Below, one piece after another: positions 16,296 to 25,461 of a DNA stretch of 64,000 bases. The notes below the pieces were generated by a model. It had not been told where the DNA came from. It worked only from the letters and a program-made list of their open reading frames with translations, and did no database searches. Numbering within the stretch: the first letter of the stretch is position 1; the number at the start of each line of letters is the position of its first letter. Position numbers and translations under genes: made by a program. This DNA comes from Varibaculum timonense_A (GTDB lineage Bacteria > Actinomycetota > Actinomycetes > Actinomycetales > Actinomycetaceae). The DNA lies in assembly GCF_027694345.1 (NCBI RefSeq), contig NZ_JAQEVU010000005.1, forward strand, positions 124,001 through 188,000, given 5' to 3'.

Positions 16296-18565
16296 CTGAC
16301 GCTTATCTGCCCTCCCACTTGCCCGGCGATAATCACAATCGTCAAACCGCTGATGCCGGTGAAAATATGACCGAATCCGCTACCATCCTCGCCAGGGAAA
16401 CCGTCAGCGAATTGGTGCGGGCTGGAGTGCGAGATTTCGTCATTAGCCCCGGCTCGCGCTCTGCGCCCCTAACCTATGCTTTAGCTGCGTTAGAGCAGGT
16501 CGGTTTGGTACGTACCCATGTTCGTCTTGATGAACGTTCCGCCGCTTTTTTTGCTTTAGGGCTAGCGAAATCTGGCATTTATCTACAGGATTCAGTCAAA
16601 TCTAGAACAGAGACTACCGGTTTTGAGGACGGCAGTCGCACAACCCTGGCGGCTACCGGTGATAGCGCCACAGATTTAAGCGCTGAGAGCTGCAACAATG
16701 AGGGCTTTACAGAGAGCTACACGCCAGTAGCTTTGGTAGTGACTTCTGGTACCGCGGTCGCCGAATTGGGGGCCGGAATTATGGAGGCCTTCCACGCAGG
16801 TATCCCCCTGATGGTTTTAACCGCTGATCGTCCTCGCGCCCTGCGCGGCACCGGTGCCAATCAAACTACCTGGCAGGAGGGGATTTATGGTCGCTACTGT
16901 CCGGTTGCGCTAGATATTGATGCCACAGAAGATGTGATTGAAGAATCTGTTGAAAAGATTCGTTGCGCCGTGAGGCGAGCCTGGGCTAACGTGTCTGGAA
17001 GAATACGGCAGTGCTGCCCGGTGCATATTAATCTTTGTATCGCCCCTCCGCTGGTCAGCAGCGAAAACTGGGAGATTCCGCAAGATTTGCTACAGGCAGA
17101 ATCTGGCGAGGACGCTGCTATTTTCCCGAGTGTTGCTGGGAATCTAACCCCGACCCACCAAAGTGCCGGCTCGTCCTTAGGAAAAGAGAAAACCCCAGGT
17201 GGAAGTGGCTCCGTGGGGCAAGCTGAGGGGCGGCTAAAGGGCGCACTCGCGGCTTTAGACGAGGCAGATAGAGTGCAGGAGGAATTCTCTGCTCCCAGGC
17301 CGGAAGCAAAAACGGTGGTAGTTTTAGCTGATCAATGCCCGTTAGCGGTGCAAACGGCCGCTGCTGCTTGGGGCTTGCCGATGTTAGCGGAGCCAACGGT
17401 TCGGGTGGGGATTGGCAGTGCGGTGCAGATAGCTCACGGTCCGCAGGTTTTACCCGCTATGGCTTCTGAAATCCGGCAAGTTATAGTAGCTGGTCATGCC
17501 ACGTTATCGCGTTCGGTTGCGGCGTTGCTTTCCCGCATGGATATTCCGATTTATTCTTTGCCCAGTTTGGGAGCGAAAACTAATCTCACCGGTAAATATG
17601 TGGAGACCAGTGTAGAGCGGGTTGGGGAAGTATTTCCTAAAGCCGCTGATACCAGTTGGTTGCAACGTTGGCAGCGCGCCGCCCACGCAGTTGAGGAAGC
17701 CTATCGGCGCTGCGTAGATTCACGAGCGGTAACGGTTTGGCAAAATTCGAAGTATGCGGCTCTTGATTCGCGTCAAAGCTCTCCAGGGAAAACTGCTGAG
17801 GAGGTAGCTTTAAGTAAGTCTACCAAGGTTGTGTTTGCAACTTCTGGGGATACCGCTAGAGCATCTTTAGCGAGCGAGGTGGCGCATCGGCTGCGGCTGT
17901 CCCATTCGGATAATAACGCTGAACTTGAGGAGAGTCTGCGGGAGTTAGAAATGGGAATAGACCCGTTTGCTTTTGCCCGCATTTATGAGGACGTGTACGC
18001 GCCGGAATCCAGTCAGGGCTGCACGCCGCCCTTGACGATGTTGGGGGCTTCTAACACGATTCGGGCTTTTGATTTAGCTGCTCGGGGAGGGCGGGGAATC
18101 AGGTATTGCGCGAATCGGGGACTGTCCGGGATTGATGGGAATATTTCGACCGCCTTGGGGTTGGCTGCCGGAACTGGTCGGGCAGTGCGTCTGATTGCCG
18201 GGGATTTGACCTGTCTGCACGATTTGACGGGTTTGCTGACGGGGCAGCTGGAAAAACAACCAGTCGTTCAGGTGATGGTGTTAAACGATGGGGGTGGCAA
18301 TATCTTTGCTACTTTGGAGCATGGCGAGCAGCGCTACCGGGAGGTATTTCCGCGTTATTTCTTGACCCCGCAGCGTTTTGATTTTTCTGCATTGGCTACT
18401 GGGCTGGGCTGGGATTATCGTTGCGCTCAGGACGCAGAGGAGCTGAAGAAGATTCTTCGGGAGACTCCGCGCCGTGAAATCGTTGAAATTAATGCTTACC
18501 TGCCGGATTTGCGTTCTCGCAGAGCTTTACTGGAATCCGCCATTTCTAACGAATTATCTGTGTAG
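16292..18565 (+). CDS. menD: SEPHCHC synthase with several low-complexity inserts
   Basis: This 757-residue thiamine-diphosphate enzyme joins 2-oxoglutarate to isochorismate. Seen are FVISPGSRSAPLTYAL, VRLDERSAAFFALGLAK with the catalytic glutamate, VVTSGTAVAELGAG, LTADRPRALRGTGANQTTWQ and the cofactor-binding NRGLSGIDGNISTALGLA followed by LNDGGGNIFATLEHG. Family members have about 550-580 residues. Extra sequence lies near residues 90-140, 270-330 and 470-570, all rich in Ser, Thr, Gly or charge. A second possible start is the ATG at 16367, preceded by GGTGAAA, which would remove a poorly conserved 25-residue leader. The GTG at 16292 overlaps the menC stop. Confidence 0.9.
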   Translation: MTDAYLPSHLPGDNHNRQTADAGENMTESATILARETVSELVRAGVRDFVISPGSRSAPLTYALAALEQVGLVRTHVRLDERSAAFFALGLAKSGIYLQDSVKSRTETTGFEDGSRTTLAATGDSATDLSAESCNNEGFTESYTPVALVVTSGTAVAELGAGIMEAFHAGIPLMVLTADRPRALRGTGANQTTWQEGIYGRYCPVALDIDATEDVIEESVEKIRCAVRRAWANVSGRIRQCCPVHINLCIAPPLVSSENWEIPQDLLQAESGEDAAIFPSVAGNLTPTHQSAGSSLGKEKTPGGSGSVGQAEGRLKGALAALDEADRVQEEFSAPRPEAKTVVVLADQCPLAVQTAAAAWGLPMLAEPTVRVGIGSAVQIAHGPQVLPAMASEIRQVIVAGHATLSRSVAALLSRMDIPIYSLPSLGAKTNLTGKYVETSVERVGEVFPKAADTSWLQRWQRAAHAVEEAYRRCVDSRAVTVWQNSKYAALDSRQSSPGKTAEEVALSKSTKVVFATSGDTARASLASEVAHRLRLSHSDNNAELEESLRELEMGIDPFAFARIYEDVYAPESSQGCTPPLTMLGASNTIRAFDLAARGGRGIRYCANRGLSGIDGNISTALGLAAGTGRAVRLIAGDLTCLHDLTGLLTGQLEKQPVVQVMVLNDGGGNIFATLEHGEQRYREVFPRYFLTPQRFDFSALATGLGWDYRCAQDAEELKKILRETPRREIVEINAYLPDLRSRRALLESAISNELSV

Positions 18566-18689
18566 CCTGCTTGGTTGCAGACTTGCTGTTAGTGGATTCA
18601 GATTTTATTCCTCTTATGCTAATCTAAATCTGTTGGAATTCCTTAATATAATCCTCGGTTCTGGTCTGTAAGTCGAAGGCTAAGGAATC

Positions 18690-18699
18690 GGGGGGGGGG
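18690..18699 (+). repeat. Homopolymeric G tract (10 G) in front of the repeat-protein gene
   Basis: Ten G residues end 11 bases before the ATG at 18711. The tract and its following AGA would form the ribosome-binding site. GATAAT (18701-18706) directly after the tract could also act as a -10, and a perfect TATAAT lies at 18647-18652 without a clear -35. A change in tract length would alter either RBS spacing or promoter spacing. Confidence 0.7.
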
Positions 18700-18710
18700 A
18701 GATAATGTAA

Positions 18711-20882
18711 ATGAAATTATTTAAGAAAATAGCAGGTGCAACTTTAGCGGGTGCTGTTGCCCTGTCTTTTAGTGCTGTTCCCGCATTTGCGGCAGCTAAG
18801 GATGACTATCCAGCTAAACCTCCCGCAGAGAAAATCAAGGTTTATAATCCTTGGGATTTAACTGACCAAGAGGTCAAAACCCTTCAAGAAAAAGTTAAAG
18901 CTGCGAACCCTGAGGCGTTAAATGTAACGATTGAGGGTGGGGTTGCAACCTTGCTCTATAAGGACATTTCAACCAATACGTTGGATGTTGCAGATATTAC
19001 TAAATATGCCTGGACTACCGATAACGACTCCCATGATTTTCCGCAGCTGCCACTGTGGCAAAACAATGGCAACACCGTTTCTGCCCCTGATTACCCCTGG
19101 GATACGGTAAATCTTTACTTCTTCCGCGGTGATACTGCTGGGTTGGTAAACCACAAGATGTATTTAGAAAATCTGGCATTACCGGGTAATCCCAAGAATA
19201 AAAAGGGTGAAACCATCCGCACGCCCTCAATCTCTCAAGTTAAGTTAAATGCCGATGGTAGACCGTACGTGGAAGTACAGGAATTGCCGAAAGGTCTACT
19301 TCTGGACATGGCAGATAGTGGACAGGTTAAGTCTGATGCTGATGGTAGTTATCCTCAGTATGAAATAAAAGTACATGGCACAGTTGCTCTTGATGCGAAA
19401 TTAGGTGACCATAAAACCACCTATACGGTTTACCGTGCCTCCAACAATCAAGATAAATCAGTTGGCAAGATGTATTACGTCGTTAAGCCGCTTAAGGATA
19501 AGTACGAGCCCGTTCTTGACCAGACTTTGAATAACGTAAATAAACCCATTGAAATTTCGAGTCTCACCGAATTAACCTCCGATAAAATTAACGAGGCAAA
19601 AGCGGTAACTTTTAAAGCAAAATCGAAGGCAAGCGACGCTGATTATAACGAGACAGATTTGCAGCTTCCTGAAGGTACAAAACTTGTACCCGATTCTATT
19701 GATCCTACAAAGATCGGAGTTGCCCAAGAGATTACCGTAAACGTCAAATACAAGGACGATCAAAAAGGCGACTCCATTGACACTGTCAAGATGTTCGTAA
19801 AAATCAACTTCGCAGATCCGGTTGTGGTTGCGGTTGATGATGTTGCTAAGTTGACTGCTGGTGAGAAGGATGCTGTTAAGGCTGCGGTTAAGGCTGCTAA
19901 TCCTAATCTTCCTGATACTGCTAAGGTCGAGGTTGCTGATAACGGTAAGGTGACTATTTCTTATGCTGATGGTTCTTCGTCTGTGATTGAGCCTGCTAAG
20001 ACTGTTCGGGCTAAGACTGCTGCGGAGAAGGCTAGTTTGGTTGATCCGGTTGTGGTTGCGGTTGATGATGTTGCTAAGTTGACTGCTGGTGAGAAGGATG
20101 CTGTTAAGGCTGCGGTTAAGGCTGCTAATCCTAATCTTCCTGATACTGCTAAGGTCGAGGTTGCTGATAACGGTAAGGTGACTATTTCTTATGCTGATGG
20201 TTCTTCGTCTGTGATTGAGCCTGCTAAGACTGTTCGGGCTAAGACTGCTGCGGAGAAGGCTAGTTTGGTTGATCCGGTTGTGGTTGCGGTTGATGATGTT
20301 GCTAAGTTGACTGCTGGTGAGAAGGATGCTGTTAAGGCTGCGGTTAAGGCTGCTAATCCTAATCTTCCTGATACTGCTAAGGTCGAGGTTGCTGATAACG
20401 GTAAGGTGACTATTTCTTATGCTGATGGTTCTTCGTCTGTGATTGAGCCTGCTAAGACTGTTCGGGCTAAGACTGCTGCGGAGAAGGCTAGTTTGGTTGA
20501 TCCGGTTGTGGTTGCGGTTGATGATGTTGCTAAGTTGACTGCTGGTGAGAAGGATGCTGTTAAGGCTGCGGTTAAGGCTGCTAATCCTAATCTTCCTGAT
20601 ACTGCTAAGGTCGAGGTTGCTGATAACGGTAAGGTGACTATTTCTTATGCTGATGGTTCTTCGTCTGTGATTGAGCCTGCTAAGACTGTTCGGGCTAAGA
20701 CTGCTGCGGAGAAGGCTAAGCCAGGAAAATCTCAGGACTCGAAGACAAAGCCAGGTAAGGGATCTGTTTCCGGTCGTTTAGGAAATACCGGCACTCAAGC
20801 ATATGTAGCACTAATCTGCTTCATCACAATGCTAGGAGCCGGAATGGCATTAGTATCAGTCCGTAAAAAGGCGAAAAACTAA
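18711..20882 (+). CDS. Wall-anchored surface protein with four identical tandem repeats
   Basis: This 723-residue protein has a signal peptide (ending VPAFAAAK near residue 28) and a unique region to about residue 368. Four tandem 76-residue repeats follow, each starting DPVVVAVDDVAKLTAGEK and carrying NGKVTISYADGSS. The repeat looks like a helical pair followed by a short beta unit, a layout common in Gram-positive adhesins. A divergent copy appears near residues 43-85 (LTDQEVKTLQEKVKAANPEA). The C-terminus has LGNTG, a hydrophobic span and RKKAKN, a sorting signal with Gly where Pro is usual. Adhesion is inferred. It sits between menD and menF without obvious relation to either, and ends at a strong hairpin shared with menF. 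Confidence 0.85.
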   Translation: MKLFKKIAGATLAGAVALSFSAVPAFAAAKDDYPAKPPAEKIKVYNPWDLTDQEVKTLQEKVKAANPEALNVTIEGGVATLLYKDISTNTLDVADITKYAWTTDNDSHDFPQLPLWQNNGNTVSAPDYPWDTVNLYFFRGDTAGLVNHKMYLENLALPGNPKNKKGETIRTPSISQVKLNADGRPYVEVQELPKGLLLDMADSGQVKSDADGSYPQYEIKVHGTVALDAKLGDHKTTYTVYRASNNQDKSVGKMYYVVKPLKDKYEPVLDQTLNNVNKPIEISSLTELTSDKINEAKAVTFKAKSKASDADYNETDLQLPEGTKLVPDSIDPTKIGVAQEITVNVKYKDDQKGDSIDTVKMFVKINFADPVVVAVDDVAKLTAGEKDAVKAAVKAANPNLPDTAKVEVADNGKVTISYADGSSSVIEPAKTVRAKTAAEKASLVDPVVVAVDDVAKLTAGEKDAVKAAVKAANPNLPDTAKVEVADNGKVTISYADGSSSVIEPAKTVRAKTAAEKASLVDPVVVAVDDVAKLTAGEKDAVKAAVKAANPNLPDTAKVEVADNGKVTISYADGSSSVIEPAKTVRAKTAAEKASLVDPVVVAVDDVAKLTAGEKDAVKAAVKAANPNLPDTAKVEVADNGKVTISYADGSSSVIEPAKTVRAKTAAEKAKPGKSQDSKTKPGKGSVSGRLGNTGTQAYVALICFITMLGAGMALVSVRKKAKN
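19815..20718 (+). repeat. Tandem 228-bp repeat, four copies
   Basis: Copies start at 19815, 20043, 20271 and 20499, an exact 228-bp (76-codon) period. As far as I can read they are identical at the nucleotide level; the last copy departs after about 20718. Such identity implies recent expansion or ongoing gene conversion and predicts length variation between strains. Confidence 0.95.
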
Positions 20883-20906
20883 AAAAATAACTAAATAACC
20901 ATTTGA

Positions 20907-20966
20907 GCTACAGCTAGTTATCGGCATTAACCTGGATAAGGGTCGATAACTAGCTGTAGCTTTCTT
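20907..20966. terminator. Bidirectional transcription terminator between convergent genes
   Basis: A perfect 17-bp inverted repeat (20907-20923 and 20944-20960, arms beginning GCTACAGCTAGTTATCG) with a 20-base loop is followed by TTTCTT on the plus strand and preceded by A-rich sequence that reads as T-rich on the minus strand. It separates the surface-protein gene from the convergent menF gene. Confidence 0.8.
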
Positions 20967-21039
20967 ATAACTAACGGCTAATATGCATAGCGCTTTAAGA
21001 AAACACGCCAAGTTCGCGTTTTTAGATATCTCAGTATAC

Positions 21040-22590
21040 TTACGCTGTTAATGCCCGAATCATTGGTGACATTTTGGTTTCAGTCTCGACCAGTTCGCGC
21101 TGAGGATTAGAATCCCTCATAATGCCAGCACCAGCAATAACTCGGTAAATATCGCCACGGGAATGATGCCGCTGCGCGCACCGCAACGCGATTGCCCATT
21201 CGCCCTCGCCACTGGCATCCATCCAGCCTATTGGGGCAGCGTAACGCCCCCGATTCATTGCTTCTAGTTCGCTAAGGCGGGCTGCTGCAACTTCGCGCGG
21301 TTTGCCGCACACAGCCGCGGTGGGGTGTAAAGCTCCAGCAGCGCTCAGCGAGGTTACGCCCTGGTCTGCTAGGTTTTCGGCAGTAATATCGGTTGCTAAA
21401 TGGGTAACATACCCTAGGCGGAGTAGCCGCGGGGAGGGGACTTGCAAATCGAGACCGAGGTTCACAAGTGATTCTTCGGCGCTTTGCACCGCTAATCGGT
21501 GTTCTAGCTGCTCTTTAGGGTCGGTAAAGAGATAATTCTCCTTGGTGGGAATAGCCGAGCCAGCCAGGACGCGGCACAGCAGTTTCCCGTCCAGAACGCT
21601 GGCTAGCATCTCGGGGCTAGCTCCCACCAGGTCGTCTATCGCATATGTCCAACAGTTTGGGTATTGATTTGCGAGGTAGTTTGTGACTCTAAGTAAAGAA
21701 ATCTCCTGGTCAAAGCGAAGTTGTATGTCGCGGGCGAGTACGATTTTCTCGGCTCTACCACTTTGAATTTCGCTTCGTGCTCGCCCTACTGCCTGCATCC
21801 AGGCTTGCGGATTTAGATGAGGATAGCTTTTCTCGATACAGACTGGAGCGCTTTCCCCGCCGTGACTGGGCATTTTTGCCTGCAGGGTCGCTGGTTTCGC
21901 TACGGCTAATGTGGGGTCAGAGGAACACCCCGTAGTTATTGTTTGGCTGGAGTTAGTGGCTAATTTGTCGCTTCGCGTTTGGAAGGAAACTGGCTCGCAT
22001 CCTTGAGAATTACTATTCTCACCTTGTAAACGCGCCTGCCAAAGCCAGGTTCCACTATCAGTGCTTACCACCGCGAGGGCTGGTATTAGCAAAATGGAGG
22101 GAGTGGAGGGAGTGAAACCGAAACTACCGAATACCAACGGCCAGGTAGGTGTCGAATCTGCCTTGTATCCATCAAACTGAGCGCTAGTTTCTTTCCGGAA
22201 AATAGGATTATCGGTATTGGCGGCAAGGGGTGCGGGCTGAGAGTCCGGAAGATATTCCTGATCCGCATTGCCATTTGGGAAAATAGCGGTGTTATATATT
22301 TGGTTTCTAAGGTTTTGACTGTGTGAACACAGCTTTTGCCAGGTGGTTTGGGCTTTAAGGAAACTGTCTGTCCCGCTAAAAGATTCCTGCCACGCTATTC
22401 CTATTCCGGCTATCTTCAGGCGCTGTCCGCTCCATACGGTCAGGGCGTTTTCCGCGGGTAACTGCGCGGAAAGTCGCTGCTGATTTTGCTGTAGATACGC
22501 AATTAGCTGGTCGAACTGGCAGCCGTGTTCGCTCAGCCGGCATACGTGATACTGCAAAACTTTGCTTGCGGATAGGCTGTATGGGCACAC
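21040..22590 (-). CDS. menF: Isochorismate synthase
   Basis: This 516-residue chorismate-utilising enzyme commits chorismate to menaquinone. Typical segments are AEKIVLARDIQL with the general-base lysine, VGASPEMLASV, CRVLAGSAIPT, SAAGALHPTAAVCGKPREVA and MNRGRYAAPIGWMD with acidic metal ligands downstream. The N-terminal half carries a Ser/Thr/Cys-rich insert near residues 200-255, making it longer than the usual 390-450. A siderophore-type isochorismate synthase cannot be excluded by sequence alone, but the men neighbours make MenF most likely. The start used is a GTG at 22590 without a striking RBS; a later in-frame start is possible. It converges on the surface-protein gene. Confidence 0.88.
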   Translation of the reverse strand: MCPYSLSASKVLQYHVCRLSEHGCQFDQLIAYLQQNQQRLSAQLPAENALTVWSGQRLKIAGIGIAWQESFSGTDSFLKAQTTWQKLCSHSQNLRNQIYNTAIFPNGNADQEYLPDSQPAPLAANTDNPIFRKETSAQFDGYKADSTPTWPLVFGSFGFTPSTPSILLIPALAVVSTDSGTWLWQARLQGENSNSQGCEPVSFQTRSDKLATNSSQTITTGCSSDPTLAVAKPATLQAKMPSHGGESAPVCIEKSYPHLNPQAWMQAVGRARSEIQSGRAEKIVLARDIQLRFDQEISLLRVTNYLANQYPNCWTYAIDDLVGASPEMLASVLDGKLLCRVLAGSAIPTKENYLFTDPKEQLEHRLAVQSAEESLVNLGLDLQVPSPRLLRLGYVTHLATDITAENLADQGVTSLSAAGALHPTAAVCGKPREVAAARLSELEAMNRGRYAAPIGWMDASGEGEWAIALRCAQRHHSRGDIYRVIAGAGIMRDSNPQRELVETETKMSPMIRALTA

Positions 22591-22689
22591 GATTCCTCAT
22601 GATAAGTCAGGAAGCTGCTAGAAACGAACCGATTCGCTGCATGAGGGCTTTCTTCGGTGAGTTACTGGGGTGTTACATCTTTCGGGCCT

Positions 22690-25008
22690 GCTTGATTCTC
22701 ACGTTAATGCCCTCCGCAGGCGAAACTGCATCCCAACACAAAACCACCCTCTCTGTGCAGAATCACCCTCCCGATACGAAATCGCCCTCCCTAACTAGCC
22801 ATAACTGTCTCCTAATCCCTCAAATCCCAGCCAATCTGCACCTATAACCGTAACTGGGAGGGTGCTTTTGTCTGTGGAGGGTGGAAATGTTACGGGAGGG
22901 TGAAAAAGTTGCGCCGACCTGAAACCGGGAGGGTGACTATGTCTGCGGAGGGTGAAAATGTCACGGGAGGGTGAAAATGTTGCCACTAACGCCACAAAAT
23001 CGCCCTCCCTGTACAGAATCACCCTCCCGATTTGTAGTTAAGACTTAAAAAAAGAGGGTTTGCACGCGAACTGGGAGGGTACTTTTGTCTGCGGAGGGCG
23101 GAAAGGTCGCCTAGACCTGGAACTGGGAGGGTGAAAATGTTATGCCGACCTGAAACCGGGAGGGCGATATGGTCTGTGGAGGGTGGAAATGTTGCGGGAG
23201 GGTGAAAATGTCGCCGCTAATGGCACAAAACCACCCTCCTTGTGCAGAACCGCCCTCCCGATTTGTAGTTAAGACCTAAATAAGAGGGTTTGTACGTGAA
23301 CTGAGAGGGTGCTTTTGTCTGTGGAGGGTGGAAACGTTGCGGGAGGGTGGAAACGTTGCGGGAGGGTGGAAATGTCAGCTCTAATGCCATAAAACCACCC
23401 TCCTTGTGCAGAACCGCCCTCCTGATTTGTAGGTAAGACTTAAAAAAGAGGGTTTGCGCGTGAACTGGGAGGGTGCTTTTGTCTGCGGAGGGCGGAAACG
23501 TCACGGGAGGGCGGAAATGTCATGGGAGGGTGAAAAAGTTGCGCCGACCTGAAACCGGGAGGGTGAAAATGTCACGGGAGGGTGAAAATGTTGCCACTAA
23601 CGCCACAAAACTACCCTCTCTGTACAAGAACCACCCTCCCGATGTAAAACCGCCCTCCTGATGCAAAAACCCCCTCCCAACACAAAAACACCCTCCCGAT
23701 CTAAAACCATCCTCCCTGTGCAGAATCGCCCTCCCGATTTGCTGCTAAGACTTAAAAAAGAGGGTTTGCGCGTGAACTGGGAGGGTGCTTTTGTCTGGGG
23801 AGGGCGGAAATGTCATGGGAGGGTGAAAAAGTTGCGCCGACCTGAAACCGGGAGGGTGAAAATGTCACGGGAGGGTGAAAATGTTGCCACTAACGCCACA
23901 AAACTACCCTCTCTGTGCAAGAACCACCCTCCCGATGTAAAACCGCCCTCCTGATGCAAAAACACCCTCCCAACACAAAAACACCCTCCCGATGTAAAAC
24001 CATCCTCCCTGTGCAGAATCGCCCTCCCGATTTGCTGCTAAGACTTAAAAAAGAGGGTTTGTGCGCGAACTGGGAGGGTGCTTTTGTCTGTGGAGGGCGG
24101 AAATGTCATGGGAGGGTGAAAAAGTTGCGCCGATCTGAAACCGGGAGGGTGACTATGTCTGCGGAGGGTGAAAATGTCACGGGAGGGTGAAAATGTTGCC
24201 TCTAACGCCACAAAATCGCCCTCCCTGTACAGAATCACCCTCCCGATTTGTAGTTAAGACTTGAAAAAGAGGGTTTGTGCGCGAACTGGGAGGGTGCTTT
24301 TGTCTGTGGAGGGCGGAAACGTCACGGGAGGGCGGAAATGTCACTGCTAATGCCAAAAATCGCCCTCCCTATGCAGAACCACCCTCCCGATGTAAAACCA
24401 CCCTCCTGAACTAGCCATAACTGTCTCCTAATCCCTCAAATCCCAGCCAATCTGCACCTAAAACCGTAACTGGGAGGGTGCTTTTGTCTGTGGAGGGCGG
24501 AAACGTCACGGGAGGGCGGAAATGTCACTGCTAATGCCAAAAATCGCCCTCCCTGTGCAGAATCACCCTCCCGATACGAGATCCCCCTCCTTGTGCAGAA
24601 TCGTCCTCCTGATTTGTAGTTAAGACTTAAAAAAGAGAGTTTGTGCGTGAACTGGGAGGGTGCTTTTGTCTGTGGAGGGCGGAAACGTCACGGGAGGGCG
24701 GAAATGTCAGCGCTAATGGCACAAAAACACCCTCCTTGTGCAGAACCGCCCTCCCGATTTGTAGGTAAGACTTAAATAAGAGGGTTTGTGTGTGAACTGG
24801 GAGGGTGGAAATGTTACGCCGACCTGGAAGCGGGAAGAGCTTTTGTCTGTGGAGGGCGGAAATGTTGCGGGAGGGTGAAAATGTCGCCGCTAATGCCACA
24901 AATCACCCTCCTTGTGCAGAACCGCCCTCCTGATTTGTAGGTAAGACTTAAAAAAGAGGGTTTGCACGCAAACCGGGAGGGTGACTATGTCTGCGGAGGG
25001 CGGAAAGG
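22690..25008. repeat. GGGAGGG-type repeat array 2 (between menF and the str operon)
   Basis: This 2.3-kb array is built like array 1 but inverted. The spacer reads GATTTGTAGTTAAGACTT with an A-run and GAGGGTTTG on the plus strand. I count nine spacers, at about 23034, 23262, 23424, 23736, 24027, 24246, 24612, 24757 and 24932. After each spacer come several GGGAGGGTG words about 19-21 bases apart (for example GGGAGGGTGAAAATGTCAC), then GCCACTAACGCCACAAAA or a variant, then CACCCTCCC words. By eye there are about 80 GGAGGG or CCTCCC words. Several long open frames run through it, but their proteins repeat the same phrases in different frames, so I treat it as non-coding. Confidence 0.88.
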
Positions 25009-25103
25009 ACAGTAATCCGTCGCCATCGACAAAGCATGAGAGAGCGCAGCTTGAACAAACCCATGGAATCAGTCACAAAAGTGCAAATATTTCGTAGTCA
25101 GGT

Positions 25104-25132
25104 TTGACCCTTCGCCGCTCCGTAGCTAATTT
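25104..25132 (+). promoter_or_regulatory. Predicted promoter of the str operon
   Basis: TTGACC (25104-25109) and TAATTT (25127-25132) are separated by 17 bases, a good sigma-70-type match. They lie 330 bases before the rpsL start, with repeat array 2 ending about 95 bases upstream. Confidence 0.6.
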
Positions 25133-25461
25133 TAATAACGGTGCCCGCGATACCGGGCTCCAGAGATGCGTTCGTTACGCAAGCTCCTGGGCAACCAGTT
25201 GCAGCCGCCGGCTTAAACTGTAAAAGTCCAGTTCGCTCAGTTACGGCGCAAACTAGCCAGATTTTCTGGCGCGGGCTCTTCTGCTTTGAGCTCCGGACGT
25301 AAAGGGTAAGTCAGTCAGGCGTAATCCGCTGACCACCTAGGCAAGCATCCTGCAGCCTTGACCTTGCGGACCGGCCCCAGCGGTGGATTATGCCCGATTC
25401 TGGGGTCAGATATTTCGGTACCGCGTGGCAATAGTTTAGACATTCAGTAACAGGAGAAGTA
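25133..25461 (+). other. Untranslated leader of the str operon
   Basis: About 330 bases between the predicted promoter and rpsL hold no credible gene. The sequence is rich in short GC hairpins (for example GCTCCAGAG and CAAGCTCCTGGGCAACCAG segments), and AGGAGAAG precedes the rpsL GTG. Long leaders of ribosomal operons often mediate feedback control, but I recognise no specific known leader motif. Confidence 0.45.

Noticed and set aside
22795..24899. Several open reading frames of 60-97 codons on both strands across array 2
   Set aside because: Their predicted proteins repeat the same phrases (for example FPPSTDKSTLPV) because the DNA repeats, they shift frame between copies, and none has a convincing ribosome-binding site or domain.
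25010..25461. tRNA or rRNA gene in the str leader
   Set aside because: I found no cloverleaf with a GGTTCRANYCC-type T arm; only short GC hairpins. No tRNA was recognised anywhere in the window.
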